Part shown: positions 21,237 to 30,884 of the stretch, piece by piece | Layout: every line of letters begins with the position of its first letter | Position numbering within the stretch: the stretch's first letter is position 1 | DNA from: Rhabditoides inermis | Taxonomy: Eukaryota > Nematoda > Chromadorea > Rhabditida > Rhabditidae | DNA length: 64,000 nt | Direction: 5' to 3' | Assembly (NCBI GenBank): GCA_963966185.1 | Contig: CAWZYM010000242.1 | Location: forward strand, 414,001 to 478,000 | Translations under genes and position numbers: made by a program | Notes under the pieces: model-generated | Seen by the model: the letters and a program-made list of their open reading frames with translations, nothing else | Databases searched by the model: none | Told to the model about the DNA's origin: nothing

Positions 21237-23450
21237 TCACAGATTCTTGACAGCACGCTTGAACGACTGTTTGGTCTCCTCCAATACAGCCTTCTCCGGT
21301 AGGTCGTTCCATAGCCTTCTCAACTCGTTCACCGGGTAGTCGTGCAATCTCGCACTTGTCACCACAGGCTCCATCACTCTCAGTGAGTGGCCACCGCGTG
21401 CTGTCCTTCTCACTCCGCTGTCCGACACCAGGACCAGCATTCCATCTGGAGGGGCTCTCACTCCGTGCACATAATTCCACATGAGCACCCTCCTTCTCTC
21501 GCTCACGGTCTTCTTTACCGTATTCCACTTGGCCTTTTCTAGCACTCGGTCATCCGATGACGTGAAATCATTCTGCACCAGCCTCGCTGCATGCACATTC
21601 ACTCTTTCGAGTCTTGCCCTGTCCGTCTCGTTTGCAGGAAACCATCCTTCTGCTGCATATAGCAGTCCTGGCTCAATACACGCCTTGTACACTTTCTCGA
21701 GGGCGCTTCGAGGAGCCCACTTCCTCATAGTTCGCACCAAAGCACCAATGGCTTGGCGAGCCTTCGTCACTCTCTCAGCCACGTGACCACTGAAGTTCAT
21801 CAGAGTATCAATTGCCACTCCGAGATATTTGTACTTGCTAGTACACTCGAGCTCTGTTCCACCAATGTGCAGATTTACCTCGAAATCTGGTTCCTTCTCA
21901 TACACTCCCATTCGAATCACCTTGCACTTTCCCGCATTCAGCTTCATTCCCATTTCTGAGAAGAGCCCACTCATTTTCTCCACATCTTCTTGTGCATTCT
22001 CCTTGTCTCTATCGGTAAGATACCGAGAGACATACACCGTATCGTCGGCGTATTGAACAATGCGCGCCCCTTCATTCAATTGTATCGACCCCACACGATT
22101 CACATAACAATTGAATAGAAGTGGTCCTAGGATACTTCCCTGCGGAACTCCACTTACAACCTCCTTCTCTTCACTCAGGGTCCCGTTCACTCGCACTCGC
22201 ATCCTCCTGTTAGACAGATAATCTTTCATCAATCTGAGGTACGAATCGGCAAGGTTGAATTCATGTCTTAGAACATTTACCAATTGTCCAAGAGGGATCG
22301 TATCGAATGCTTTCGAAATATCGAAAAACACTGCAACTGCCCGAGCAGCCTTCCTCTTACAACTCTGCAGGCACTCACTCATTACATACTGGAAACTCAG
22401 TACCGCATCCACAGTGCTCCTTCCCTTCCTGAATCCGAACTGATTCGGAGATAGCTTCCGGTCAACCTCTCCAACCATCATTCCAAACACGTACTCTTCT
22501 GCCATCTTGCTCACAATAGGAAGCAGTGACACCGGTCGGAAATCGACTGGGTGCTGTGGGTGTTCCACTTTCTGAATGGGTGATATCACCGCTTCCTTCC
22601 ATCCCCGAGGGAACTTCTCCTCGTGTAGACACCGATTGATCATAGCCACGATTGGCGCAGTCAATGGTTTCACACACCTCTTCAACAACCGCACAGTTAT
22701 TCCATCTATTCCACTCGCCTTCTGCTCGGATGCCTCTCGTATGTACTTCTCCACAAACTCTCTCGAGCAGGGAGGAATTCTCTCCGCATCCGATGCAATC
22801 TCCGGCATCTCACTTTCCATTGTGTTTCCAACCTTGACAAACTGCTCCATGAGCATGTCTGCCTTCTGCTGATCTGACACAGCCTTCTTTCCATTCGAGT
22901 CAGTCAGATCGGGGATTTCCGTGCCCTTCGTTTTTCCTGTCAGACACTCAATAGTCTTCCAGAAATCTGTAGGACTCTCCACAGAGGCAAATTTCTTATC
23001 AAAGAAATTCTTCTTTTCGTTGGCTGTCTCTTTAGCCAGCTGTTTTCGAGCATGCCTAAACGCAGCTTTTGCCTCGCTGTCTCCCCTTTCCTTGCTCAAC
23101 TTGTGCAGTGCGTCTTTCCGCCGCTGCAAAGTCTTGACACTCTCGCTCATCCACTCGCACCCTCTTTTCCTGCGGAATGTTTTGAGCGGTATCCACTTCT
23201 GCATACCCGCTTTAACCACATCCACAAACTTTCTCCACATGTCATCAATCGACAGACTCCTATCCTCTATCCACTCACATCGCACTTCTTTTCCAAGAAA
23301 CTCTATCAGACTCGTCCAGTTTGCCTTCTTGAAATCGTAGCCCTTCACTGGCTTCTCCTTTCGATTCTCGCATCGAATGCATGTGTCAACCATAATGGGT
23401 TCATGTTCTTTCTCGACAGGAGCGAGGTGCTTCACTCCAGCTATCCTCAC
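21237..23450 (-). CDS. LINE reverse transcriptase (with end of endonuclease)
   Basis: Open for 737 codons directly after the UGA at 23453-23451, in the same frame as the upstream part. The first residues (KHLAPVEKEHEPIMVDT) contain the final catalytic His motif of the APE-type endonuclease. RT motifs follow in order: SPIQKVEHPQHPVDFRPVSL, NQFGFRKGRSTVDAV, AVFFDISKAFDTI (A), SGVPQGSILGPLLF (B), VQYADDTVY (C), LNAGKCKVIRMG (D/E). The C-terminal part has the usual Cys/His-poor tail of CR1 types. Its role is target-primed reverse transcription of the element RNA. All catalytic residues are present. Confidence 0.9.
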   Translation of the reverse strand: MRIAGVKHLAPVEKEHEPIMVDTCIRCENRKEKPVKGYDFKKANWTSLIEFLGKEVRCEWIEDRSLSIDDMWRKFVDVVKAGMQKWIPLKTFRRKRGCEWMSESVKTLQRRKDALHKLSKERGDSEAKAAFRHARKQLAKETANEKKNFFDKKFASVESPTDFWKTIECLTGKTKGTEIPDLTDSNGKKAVSDQQKADMLMEQFVKVGNTMESEMPEIASDAERIPPCSREFVEKYIREASEQKASGIDGITVRLLKRCVKPLTAPIVAMINRCLHEEKFPRGWKEAVISPIQKVEHPQHPVDFRPVSLLPIVSKMAEEYVFGMMVGEVDRKLSPNQFGFRKGRSTVDAVLSFQYVMSECLQSCKRKAARAVAVFFDISKAFDTIPLGQLVNVLRHEFNLADSYLRLMKDYLSNRRMRVRVNGTLSEEKEVVSGVPQGSILGPLLFNCYVNRVGSIQLNEGARIVQYADDTVYVSRYLTDRDKENAQEDVEKMSGLFSEMGMKLNAGKCKVIRMGVYEKEPDFEVNLHIGGTELECTSKYKYLGVAIDTLMNFSGHVAERVTKARQAIGALVRTMRKWAPRSALEKVYKACIEPGLLYAAEGWFPANETDRARLERVNVHAARLVQNDFTSSDDRVLEKAKWNTVKKTVSERRRVLMWNYVHGVRAPPDGMLVLVSDSGVRRTARGGHSLRVMEPVVTSARLHDYPVNELRRLWNDLPEKAVLEETKQSFKRAVKNL

Positions 23451-24389
23451 TCACCTGCTCACCATCATAATATCAATCAATCGGTTTCGATGTGTCACGT
23501 GTGAAACAACTTGTTGCATCGAGTGTTCAGCGCACACCTCCTTGAGGTTCGCCGACTCACTATTGTTCCAACACACATTCATATCTCCTCCGATAATCAC
23601 ATCCATCGATGTATCTCTCTGAGATAACCACGAGTCCAGCTCATCCACAAACTCCTCAATCTTAGCTGCCGACATAGCTCTAGTCGGGCTACGGTAGACC
23701 GAGGCCACCACGAACTGACTCCTTTTCTCTCCCCTGCACCTCACAGCCACCAATTCCAAAGAAGTCTCTTCCCTCACCAACGAGGGTCGCAACGCACTGT
23801 TCACATACAGTGCCACTCCCCCTCCTCCCGCTGTCCGGTCCTTCCGAAACAGTTCATATCCAGCCACTTTCAGTTCTTTGCTCTCTATGCCTCTGTCCAA
23901 CTTTGTCTCTTGTACTCCAATCACGTGCGGTTTGTACGTGTCCGCCACTCTCCTCAGATCGTCTATCTTCCCTCTCAATCCGTTGATATTCAGTGATATC
24001 ATGCGCACACAAAGGGGATCACTCTCTCCCGTCTCTACTACGACACTCTCCAGCACAGCCCGTTTCCCCTTAGGGCGAGTGAGCGGACTGTCAAAGAAGA
24101 CGACACTCTCCAGCACAGCCCGTTTCCCCTTAGGGCGAGTGAGCGGACTGTCAAAGAAGAGTCCATCGAGATCGGGAAGAGTTGAGTGACTGCCATGCAG
24201 TTCACACTCAGAACACACCCATGACGTCATTCCCTCCTCAACCCTCTTTCTCTCTTCCCTCGTCATTCCCGTGCACCTCCCATGGGTTTTGTTCCAGCAT
24301 GTTGCACATGCAATCACATTCTCCCCCAAGTCACCCATACACACTGCACAACTTGCACTTGTTCCCGGCCCTTCTCCATTTCCATCCAT
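23451..24389 (-). CDS. LINE PHD finger and APE endonuclease, ended by UGA
   Basis: The ATG at 24389 starts MDGNGEGPG. A C4HC3 PHD-like zinc finger follows at residues 14-62 (CAVCMGDLGENVIACATCW, CTG, WVCSEC). The APE endonuclease motifs are SLNINGL, VQETKLD, GGGGVALYV, GGDMNVCW and the THRNRLIDIMM segment. The frame stops at UGA (23453-23451), before the last catalytic His, which lies in the next open stretch. This copy therefore encodes a truncated endonuclease unless the stop is read through. A 60-bp tandem duplication encodes FFDSPLTRPKGKRAVLESVV twice (24040-24159). Confidence 0.88.
   Translation of the reverse strand: MDGNGEGPGTSASCAVCMGDLGENVIACATCWNKTHGRCTGMTREERKRVEEGMTSWVCSECELHGSHSTLPDLDGLFFDSPLTRPKGKRAVLESVVFFDSPLTRPKGKRAVLESVVVETGESDPLCVRMISLNINGLRGKIDDLRRVADTYKPHVIGVQETKLDRGIESKELKVAGYELFRKDRTAGGGGVALYVNSALRPSLVREETSLELVAVRCRGEKRSQFVVASVYRSPTRAMSAAKIEEFVDELDSWLSQRDTSMDVIIGGDMNVCWNNSESANLKEVCAEHSMQQVVSHVTHRNRLIDIMMVSR
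24040..24159 (-). repeat. 60-bp tandem duplication in the LINE frame
   Basis: Two identical 60-bp units lie side by side in frame, each encoding the same 20 residues between the PHD finger and the endonuclease. The lack of differences suggests a recent event. Confidence 0.9.
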
Positions 24390-24423
24390 TTTTTTCCATT
24401 ACGCTCGCGTGCGTCGACAGCGG

Positions 24424-25141
24424 CAGGCAGGGGCCGTCCGCGCCTCCTCCTTATCAAGTGATCTCGCATACACACAGTGATCCTCACACCCGCACCCGGT
24501 GGCCGACACTCCTACACAGACAGTGTCAATCCTCACTCCTCCTAGGTCACACTCCGCTTAGACACAGCCAGGCAGGGGCCGTCCGCGCCTCCTCCTTATC
24601 AAGTGATCTCGCACCCGCGTACACAGACAGTGCCTCACTCCTCCTAGGTCACACCCGCTTAACACAGACGGTGGCCTATCACACTCCTCCCGACACACAC
24701 GTACACAGACTGTGGTCAATCAATAAATCAATCCCACAGGGGGAGATCACACACCAGAGGGGATGCTGGGGGACCGGTGTGCACGCACACCTGAATCACT
24801 CACTCAGCAGAGCCACCTCTCCTCACACAGAGAACAGACACGACTGTCTTTCTCTCTCGCCAGGCAGGGGCCGTCCGCGCCTCCTCCTTATCAAGTGATC
24901 TCGCACCCGCGTACACAGACAGTGCCTCACTCCTCCTAGGTCACACCCGAGTTCACAGACGGTGGCCTATCACACTCCTCCCGACACACACTGCGTACAC
25001 AGACTGTGGTCAATCAATAAATCAATCCCACAGGGGGAGATCACACACCATAGGGGATGCTGGGGGACCGGTGTGCACGCACACCTGAATCACTCACTCA
25101 GCAGAGCCACCTCTCCTCACACAGAGAACAGACACGACTGA
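24424..25141 (-). promoter_or_regulatory. Tandem 5' UTR monomers of the LINE
   Basis: Units beginning CAGGCAGGGGCCGTCCGCGC start at 24424 (short, 145 bp), 24569 (292 bp) and 24861 (about 281 bp). The last two are over 90% alike by eye, each ending in CACAGAGAACAGACACGACTG. Tandem promoter monomers at a LINE 5' end are known from mouse L1, so a promoter role is likely but inferred. Confidence 0.7.
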
Positions 25142-25148
25142 ATTTTAG

Positions 25149-25309
25149 CGCCAGTCACCCTCTCCGTATACCAATGTGAGTTGATACATACCTACTTGAT
25201 ACATACCAACTTCTTTCAGCCCCGAGCCGTGCGGATCTCTATTTCCTTCGAGCCACTACCGCCCCATACGAACACACGGCAGGGATCGCGCTCGAGTGAG
25301 TCCACTCGC

Positions 25310-25396
<87 letters not shown>

Positions 25397-25966
25397 ACAC
25401 ACACACTCTATTCTTCTCGCTTCTCTCTAGTTCACATTCTTTTCTAGCGTGAGCTGTTTGGTGGATAACCAGAACGTTGAAGCTGCCTTCGGAGAGTCGA
25501 CGTGAGTGATTCATTAACAGTATCACAGTGTGGAATATGATGAGATTTCTTGATTCTTGAAGCGCCTACGAAAGAGACTTCATCGGTCATGAGACTGCGC
25601 ATGCGGCTGTTGTGATCAGACCGCTGGAAGACGCTTTGGGAATCACGGTAAGAGAGAGAAACACAGAGAGACAAATAGAGATACAGAGAGAGAAACAGAG
25701 AGAGAGAGAGAAGAAGAAGGGAGAGATGGATAGAGAAGAAGGGAGAGAGAGATCGTTGAGTTCGCCGGAGAGAGGCTTCCGGTGGGCAGCCTCCGATCTG
25801 TCTCTTTGGTGTGTCGCTCCAACAATACAATCGGTTGCAGGTCTGTCGATGTCAGCACATACAACCTCGTCAACCCGTGAAACCCCTCGAATGGAAACAA
25901 CAAAACCGATCAACCTTGTCTACGGTGTTTCTGTTTTGTGTAACTGTGTCCTGATATGATAATAAA
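25149..25966 (+). CDS. Partial plus-strand gene, small extracellular-type protein (3' end)
   Basis: I do not recognise the family. Exons agreeing in phase are 25149-25175, 25220-25295, 25448-25501 and 25563-25647. They encode PVTLSVYQ, SRADLYFLRATTAPYEHTAG, IALDVSCLVDNQNVEAAFGE and STAYERDFIGHETAHAAVV onward to LEDALGIT. A last exon probably starts at 25841 after CGGTTGCAG or at a nearby acceptor; the frame there is uncertain. AATAAA at 25961-25966 is the polyadenylation signal. The 5' part would lie upstream of the antisense LINE, which sits in the preceding intron. Beta-strand-like composition and a Cys suggest a secreted or ectodomain fragment, but this is inference. Confidence 0.45.
25320..25394. 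repeat. (CT)n microsatellite in an intron
   Basis: CT run of about 75 bp with a single CGA interruption, followed by a short (AC)n tail, in the intron 25296-25447. Confidence 0.9.
25650..25755. repeat. (GA)n-rich tract in an intron
   Basis: GA/GAAACAGAG-rich purine tract just after the exon ending at 25647. Confidence 0.8.
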
Positions 25967-26270
25967 GTGATATGTTGACATCCCTTTTTTCCAAACAACG
26001 CAGGACTGATTGATGAAAAGTGAATGGATGCTTGCTGTTTGTTTATCAGCCTGCTTTCTGTACACACTGTTTGCATGTAGTAGGCCTATCCTACAGTAGT
26101 GAATCGAGAGACCTTGGCACAGTCAGCGCGGCGCGAGTCCAGACTGCTCCTGACAGATGGCGCGTGAACATCGCGAAGTGACCATGCAAGTGTATTGTAC
26201 TTCTAGGTGACGGTGTAGTATATATTCCTTATCCTAATACGTCTATTCTCTCTGTTGTCAGTCGGAAAGC

Positions 26271-26497
26271 CACAGCCGAGAGCGCTTCCAGGCGGGGCGA
26301 ACAAGATTTGCAACGGAAGCTTGGTTCTGATGTACACACAGAATTTCTTTCTCTACCTCTCTTTCTCTTTTTTCGAATCCTTTTTTTCGCTCTACTTCTC
26401 CCTTTTTCAGTGCTCCTCTTCGTCAACCATGAGGGGTTCGACCAAAATTGTTAGGATCCGCTATCCGCTGCGGTACATGTGCCAGGGCAAACACTAA
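26271..26497 (+). CDS. Possible terminal exons of a small gene
   Basis: TTGTCAG at 26264-26270 precedes an exon of about 65 nt (SRRGEQDLQRKLGSD, donor GTACAC). After TTTTTCAG at 26409, a final exon encodes CSSSSTMRGSTKIVRIRYPL and ends in TAA at 26495-26497. Start, upstream exons and family are unknown. It could be chance. Confidence 0.25.
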
Positions 26498-26684
26498 CCT
26501 TTTTGTGACATGCGTTTTGATAGTTCCTTTTCCATTTCATCGCATCCAATAGCCTCTTGGATACGGCAATGCACCTTTGCGCCCTTTCATTCCTTTCCAT
26601 AAACAACCGCTGCCGCCCTCGCCACCGTATGCAAATTACGCGTATGCTCTCCTTAGTTGTAGTGTGTTCGTTGTTACCATCTAG

Positions 26685-27261
26685 ATGCATCTGCACCTCT
26701 TCCTGTCTCTCCCGACCGTGTGCCTCGCTCTGTCGGCGGATGGAGTGTGGACGGCAGACACAGACGGCCTCAACGCCCACTTCGGAGTGTACGCACTGTT
26801 TGGCATCGACATGGATGTGAAGTCGATGACTGTCCAGCCCACCACACTCTCCGTTCTCCGATGTGAGTCGACATGCTCTGGCCACTATCCCGCACCTCAA
26901 CCTCCTATCTGCCAGCGCACGGCTCGGAGAGCAGACATGAAAAGAAAGGTAGAAGAAGAAATTCGTTCAGTTCGGAGACGTGTTTGTTTTTCTGAGGTAG
27001 CTTCGATTCATCAACTTCTCGTGCCTCTCTGCTGACAAGAAAACCCAACAGCTGCAGCAACTGTGATCACAATCAGCTCACGAGTGGTCAGTGTTTGTTT
27101 TCCATTTATTTGTATCGGTTCACCAGTTTCCCACAAACTCCCATTCATTTCAATTCTTATTGTTATAGGACCGACGACATGAATAACTTCGAGCTGATCC
27201 AGAGTTTAAAGGAACAGTGGCGATACCACTGTCTGTACCACTACGGCGCACACACGCATTG
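26685..27261 (+). CDS. Small secreted protein gene (exon borders uncertain)
   Basis: The first exon 26685-26864 starts MHLHLFLSLPTVCLALSADG, a good signal peptide. It continues with WTADTDGLNAHFGVYALFGI and ends before GTGAGT at 26865. A last exon follows TTATAG at 27170 and encodes TDDMNNFELIQSLKEQWRYH, with a Cys/His-rich end and TGA at 27259-27261. A short exon after CCCAACAG (27051) could link them, but I could not make all phases agree. No known domain seen; the expected location is extracellular. Confidence 0.4.
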
Positions 27262-28059
27262 AGCCATATAGTTATGTAGTGAGCGGGCTTCTTTCGTCTG
27301 GGATTATGTGTTCTCTCGCCATTTCTGCAGTATTGAAGAGTTTAACGGAAGTGAAGTCGTGGAGGGACTAATTTTGAGTTTGAAGTAAAAAGTTGCAACA
27401 GCGAGTTGCAACATTTGAAAGCAACGGATAATCGTTGTTCTTTCTCACAAATCGATTAGGATTTGGGTTAATATGATTCTTTCAATCATTCCGAGTCAAA
27501 AATAAGTCGCCAGTGTACCTTTCAGACGTGAGAGTAGACAATAGCACAGTCCTGTCTCTAGAAAGTTGTTGTCACCGCAGCAAAGACGTGACAGTCAATT
27601 CAACAATTCAACATTTATCCGGTATTCAATCAATCAATCATTTATCCAGAATCGCTATATCCTGACTATACAACAAGTGCATACTGTACACCACAAGGGC
27701 TAAGCGCTGGGAGAAACACAGTTTAGCAACGGGGACGGGGATGATAGGGCGAAGGTCAAAAGTCGATATAAGATCGATATTCAGTCGATAATCATTCGAT
27801 TTCCTTTCCATAATCTACTAGAATTAAATACCATTATATACGATAGTTGGGCTCCGGGTGTTCCTTTCCTTCCATTATAATTAAAATAATAATAATATCC
27901 GGTATTGCATTATGTTATCATACGTGACAGTAGACAGAATAGAGCATAAGACTGTAGGCGACTTGGACTGTTGCGAAGTGTGTTGCGAAGCATAGACACA
28001 TACTGATCCTGAACAAAGGTGATCCCAACGTTGTCATTCCTAATTACAATCGAAGGACC
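27262..28059. other. Intergenic stretch, nothing supported
   Basis: A/T-rich sequence. Short (CAAT)n at 27628-27640 and (AAT)n at 27884-27897 are the only repeats seen. Confidence 0.4.
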
Positions 28060-28560
28060 TACAGTACAATCCGTAATAAGTAGAAAATTTGTAGAAATAA
28101 GTAATATTTATATTAAAAGTAATAAATCGCTGTAACTCCGCCGTTCAGAGGCGGAATTTTGAGTTGCATCAAGAGAGAATTCTTGTTCACAGTAGTCTGC
28201 ACATGATTGTGTGGTTTGTTTTGTGATTACATCAGCGTTTGGCCGGAGTTTTCCATTTAGTTTCTCTGATCGACACTGATCATTTCTCAGTTGGCGGAAA
28301 AATGAGCGAGATTTCATGCAAATTTTATTCGACCGATCATCGTCATTTCTCTCGATATTCGTGAATATGGAGAACTCCGGCACAAAGCGATGAAACCACA
28401 AAACAAACTACGTAGTCACATGCAGACTACAGTGACAACAACTCTCTCTTTTGATGCAACTCAAAATTCCGCTTCTGAACGGAGTTACAGTGATTTATTA
28501 CTTTTAATATAAATAATATTCATTTCTGCAAATTTTCTACTTATTACGGATTGTACTGTA
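28060..28560. mobile_element. Mariner-type MITE, 501 bp
   Basis: Inverted repeats of about 120 bp: left TACAGTACAATCCGTAATAA onward, right ending TTATTACGGATTGTACTGTA. TA stands at both edges and the element ends in CAGT, as in Tc1/mariner elements. A weaker internal inverted similarity extends further inward. The 97-codon minus-strand frame inside is not a transposase. Confidence 0.8.
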
Positions 28561-28607
28561 TATAATTTACAATGTACATAGGTCTATAAGAACATTCCCG
28601 AGGATAA

Positions 28608-28632
28608 AGAGAGACAGAGAAAGAGAGAGAGA

Positions 28633-28678
<46 letters not shown>

Positions 28679-28680
28679 TT
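28608..28680. repeat. (GA)n microsatellite
   Basis: GA tract of about 70 bp just beyond the MITE. Confidence 0.9.
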
Positions 28681-29054
28681 CCGCGTGGAGGAGCATACGA
28701 CGAGAGAGAGAACCATGACAATTTGCGGCATCGCACTAGCTTTGCTGATTACGACAACAGCCCCGCGTACATTGTACTACAAATATAAAATCAGGCACAC
28801 AAACTATTTCATTGCAGAGAAAAGCGTCTCAATATTCTCGGTCTCTTCATTTTTCTACTTTCCCAATTGGTTCTCTGACGTTGACATTGATTTCTTGATC
28901 AAGATTCCGTATCGTTATGTATCCTATTGTCTATAGACTGGACTATACACGCTGAGTATCGCTGCAGAATGATACGGCTATGATTTTATAGAGTGGTGTT
29001 ATATGTGATGCATCTCGTAATCTGTATGAACATTTAGCTTGCATTTTTTGTTCT
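28681..29054. other. Downstream flank of the giant minus-strand gene
   Basis: Presumed 3' UTR and spacer. An open plus-strand frame derived partly from the GA tract (28634-28936) has no recognisable content. Confidence 0.4.
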
Positions 29055-30884
29055 TCAGAACGTCTCCTCTTCATTTTCTTCCTCGATCTCGCCTCGTCCC
29101 CACTTCTCACATCGCTCCGAGTTGACAACAAGGCAGTGCCACTCTCGCTCCAGAGAATCCTGAAGAAACCATATAATTCTACACATACATATGAACAATC
29201 CAACAGGGATAAGACAACTCACGGAGTACCACTGGATTCTGCGGTTCTTTTCCTCGAGTCGGAATCCGAAGGGTGGTGGGGGAACGAGACGAGGTCCGGT
29301 GAAACTGAGAGAGAACAGGGTGAGCTGTCGTGGTGTCCTTCACTCACTCTGGTCTCTCGGGGTGTGTCCAATGCGTATCTTGCCAGAGGTTTTTGCGTGG
29401 ATTAAACGACTTCCACTTGGTATGGCGGGTTTCCCAACGCGTATCCGCAACTGCAGCTTTCGACGGCTGTGGCTGCTGGAAAAATAGTGTGTAAAGAAAA
29501 AAAAACATGATGCATATATGAGATATATCTTAACTGAAAGATTCACGATATAAAAGAGCGAATACACTCACGAAGACCTCCTTCGCGGCTTCCTCCCATT
29601 CGGTGCCGACCCATTGTAAATAGAAGGTGTCGTCATCATACGTAACTGCGAACTTCTCGTTCTTCTTTGCAATCTCCGTTTTCCACACTTCGTAGAACTC
29701 GGATACCTGTATTGTGTATTGTACTCATCAGTCCCTCCCTGTCCTCCTCACCCTCTCATCTGTCACTATCTCGGCGGCCTTTATGAAGATCTGGTTGCAG
29801 GTTTCCCCTCCCTCCTTGTCTTCCATTCCCTGTGACACCCCCTTCCATCACATGTCTTTCTTTCTTTCTGTCACCTTGTAGTCGATCAGTTGGCAGTCGG
29901 ATCGGATCGTTGGTGCGAGGTATGCGAGTGCTTTCTCCAGCCTTTCCTTCTCGTAGTTTCGGGGCTCTGGTCGTAGCATCTGCGGTTTCTTGTTCGGGTT
30001 CGTATATCTCTCGAAGGGCGGCGGTTCAACTGTTCCCCACGGAACTGGCACCTCAAATTACAACATGAAGATGGATCATACGAGTGAGCATGAGGCTACA
30101 AGGTGAACGCAAGAGAACTGCAACTCACTCCTCGTCTGTTCTTCTCCTTGACCTTCTTTTCGAACTCGTTGACCATCTTTGGTTTCGGCTTTTGCGGCTG
30201 AAACAAACAGAAAACATCAGTTGTATTCTGAATATACAAATGTTTACCCTCTGGTATGGAATCATGCGAACTTCATCCTTGAGGGGCACCTGAATGAAAG
30301 TAAGTGAGACCGTGTATGTGATGAGTGGTATGGAAACTCACATCGTTGATCCAGTCACGGAAGATTGTTTCTGACTGGGGACGGTACCGGAATGCTCTGT
30401 ATAGATTGTTCTTCAGAGCATTCTGGAACACAGCCTGAAATGGAATTTTGAATACAAGCCATAGTACTTTTACGACTGTACAGTTTACAGTGAACTCACA
30501 TATGCAGCTTTCCTCGGCGACTTGAGTTGGATTCTTTCTTGCACATACAACATACTCCATTCGGTATGCATGAGTTCCCTCTCTTTGCGAGTCACATAAT
30601 ACTGAAAAAAAATGTTGTAACAAACTACAGTGAATGGAATCATACTTTGTGACTGGGTGCCCATGGGTATTCCCGGATGATGCCTTTGGGTCCTTCTTCC
30701 GGTACATGGAAGAGAAGTCCAGCTGGTATTCCAGGGAAGCGAGCCCTCAGATCCGCATTCCTTGCCTCGATCTTGTCCACCTAAAACTCACAATTCGAAG
30801 AATCCTCACTATTGAGCTATACTTACCTCTGCTGTTTTCTCTGCTTCCTTTTGGGCGGTTTCTGCTCTGGCTTCTTTCTTCATT
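29055..30884 (-). CDS. Exons for the long charged C-terminal tail
   Basis: Part of the giant gene: 30884-30837, 30780-30646, 30601-30500, 30434-30342, 30289-30248, 30197-30129, 30051-29875, 29829-29752, 29706-29582, 29475-29348, 29304-29223 and 29160-29055. The tail starts with a coiled-coil-like MKKEARAETAQKEAEKTAE. It then contains Trp/Pro-rich motifs such as GLLFHVPEEGPKGIIREYPW, VPWGTVEPPPFERYTNP, FTGPRLVPPPPFGFRLEEKN and YSDSLEREWHCLVVNSE, ending in an acidic stretch. It is predicted cytoplasmic. The repeated Pro/aromatic motifs look like binding surfaces, but no known domain is recognised. Confidence 0.7.

Larger units (their letters stand above)
21024..25141 (-). mobile_element. CR1-like non-LTR retrotransposon (LINE), nearly full length
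   Basis: Runs on the minus strand from about 25141 (5' end) to a short poly-A at 21031-21024. The order is tandem 5' UTR monomers (24424-25141), a PHD-finger-plus-endonuclease reading frame, the reverse transcriptase, then a 3' UTR of about 210 bp ending in AATAAAAAAAA. Only one in-frame stop breaks the coding region. The antisense 5' end lies about 7 bp from what looks like the 3' splice site of a host exon at 25149. I could not identify a target-site duplication. Confidence 0.85.

Noticed and set aside
23451..23453. UGA as selenocysteine codon
   Set aside because: No evidence of a SECIS, and a single copy cannot distinguish this from an ordinary nonsense mutation.
28108..28401. 97-codon minus-strand frame
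   Set aside because: It lies within the mariner-type MITE and spans its inverted repeat; it shows no transposase motif.
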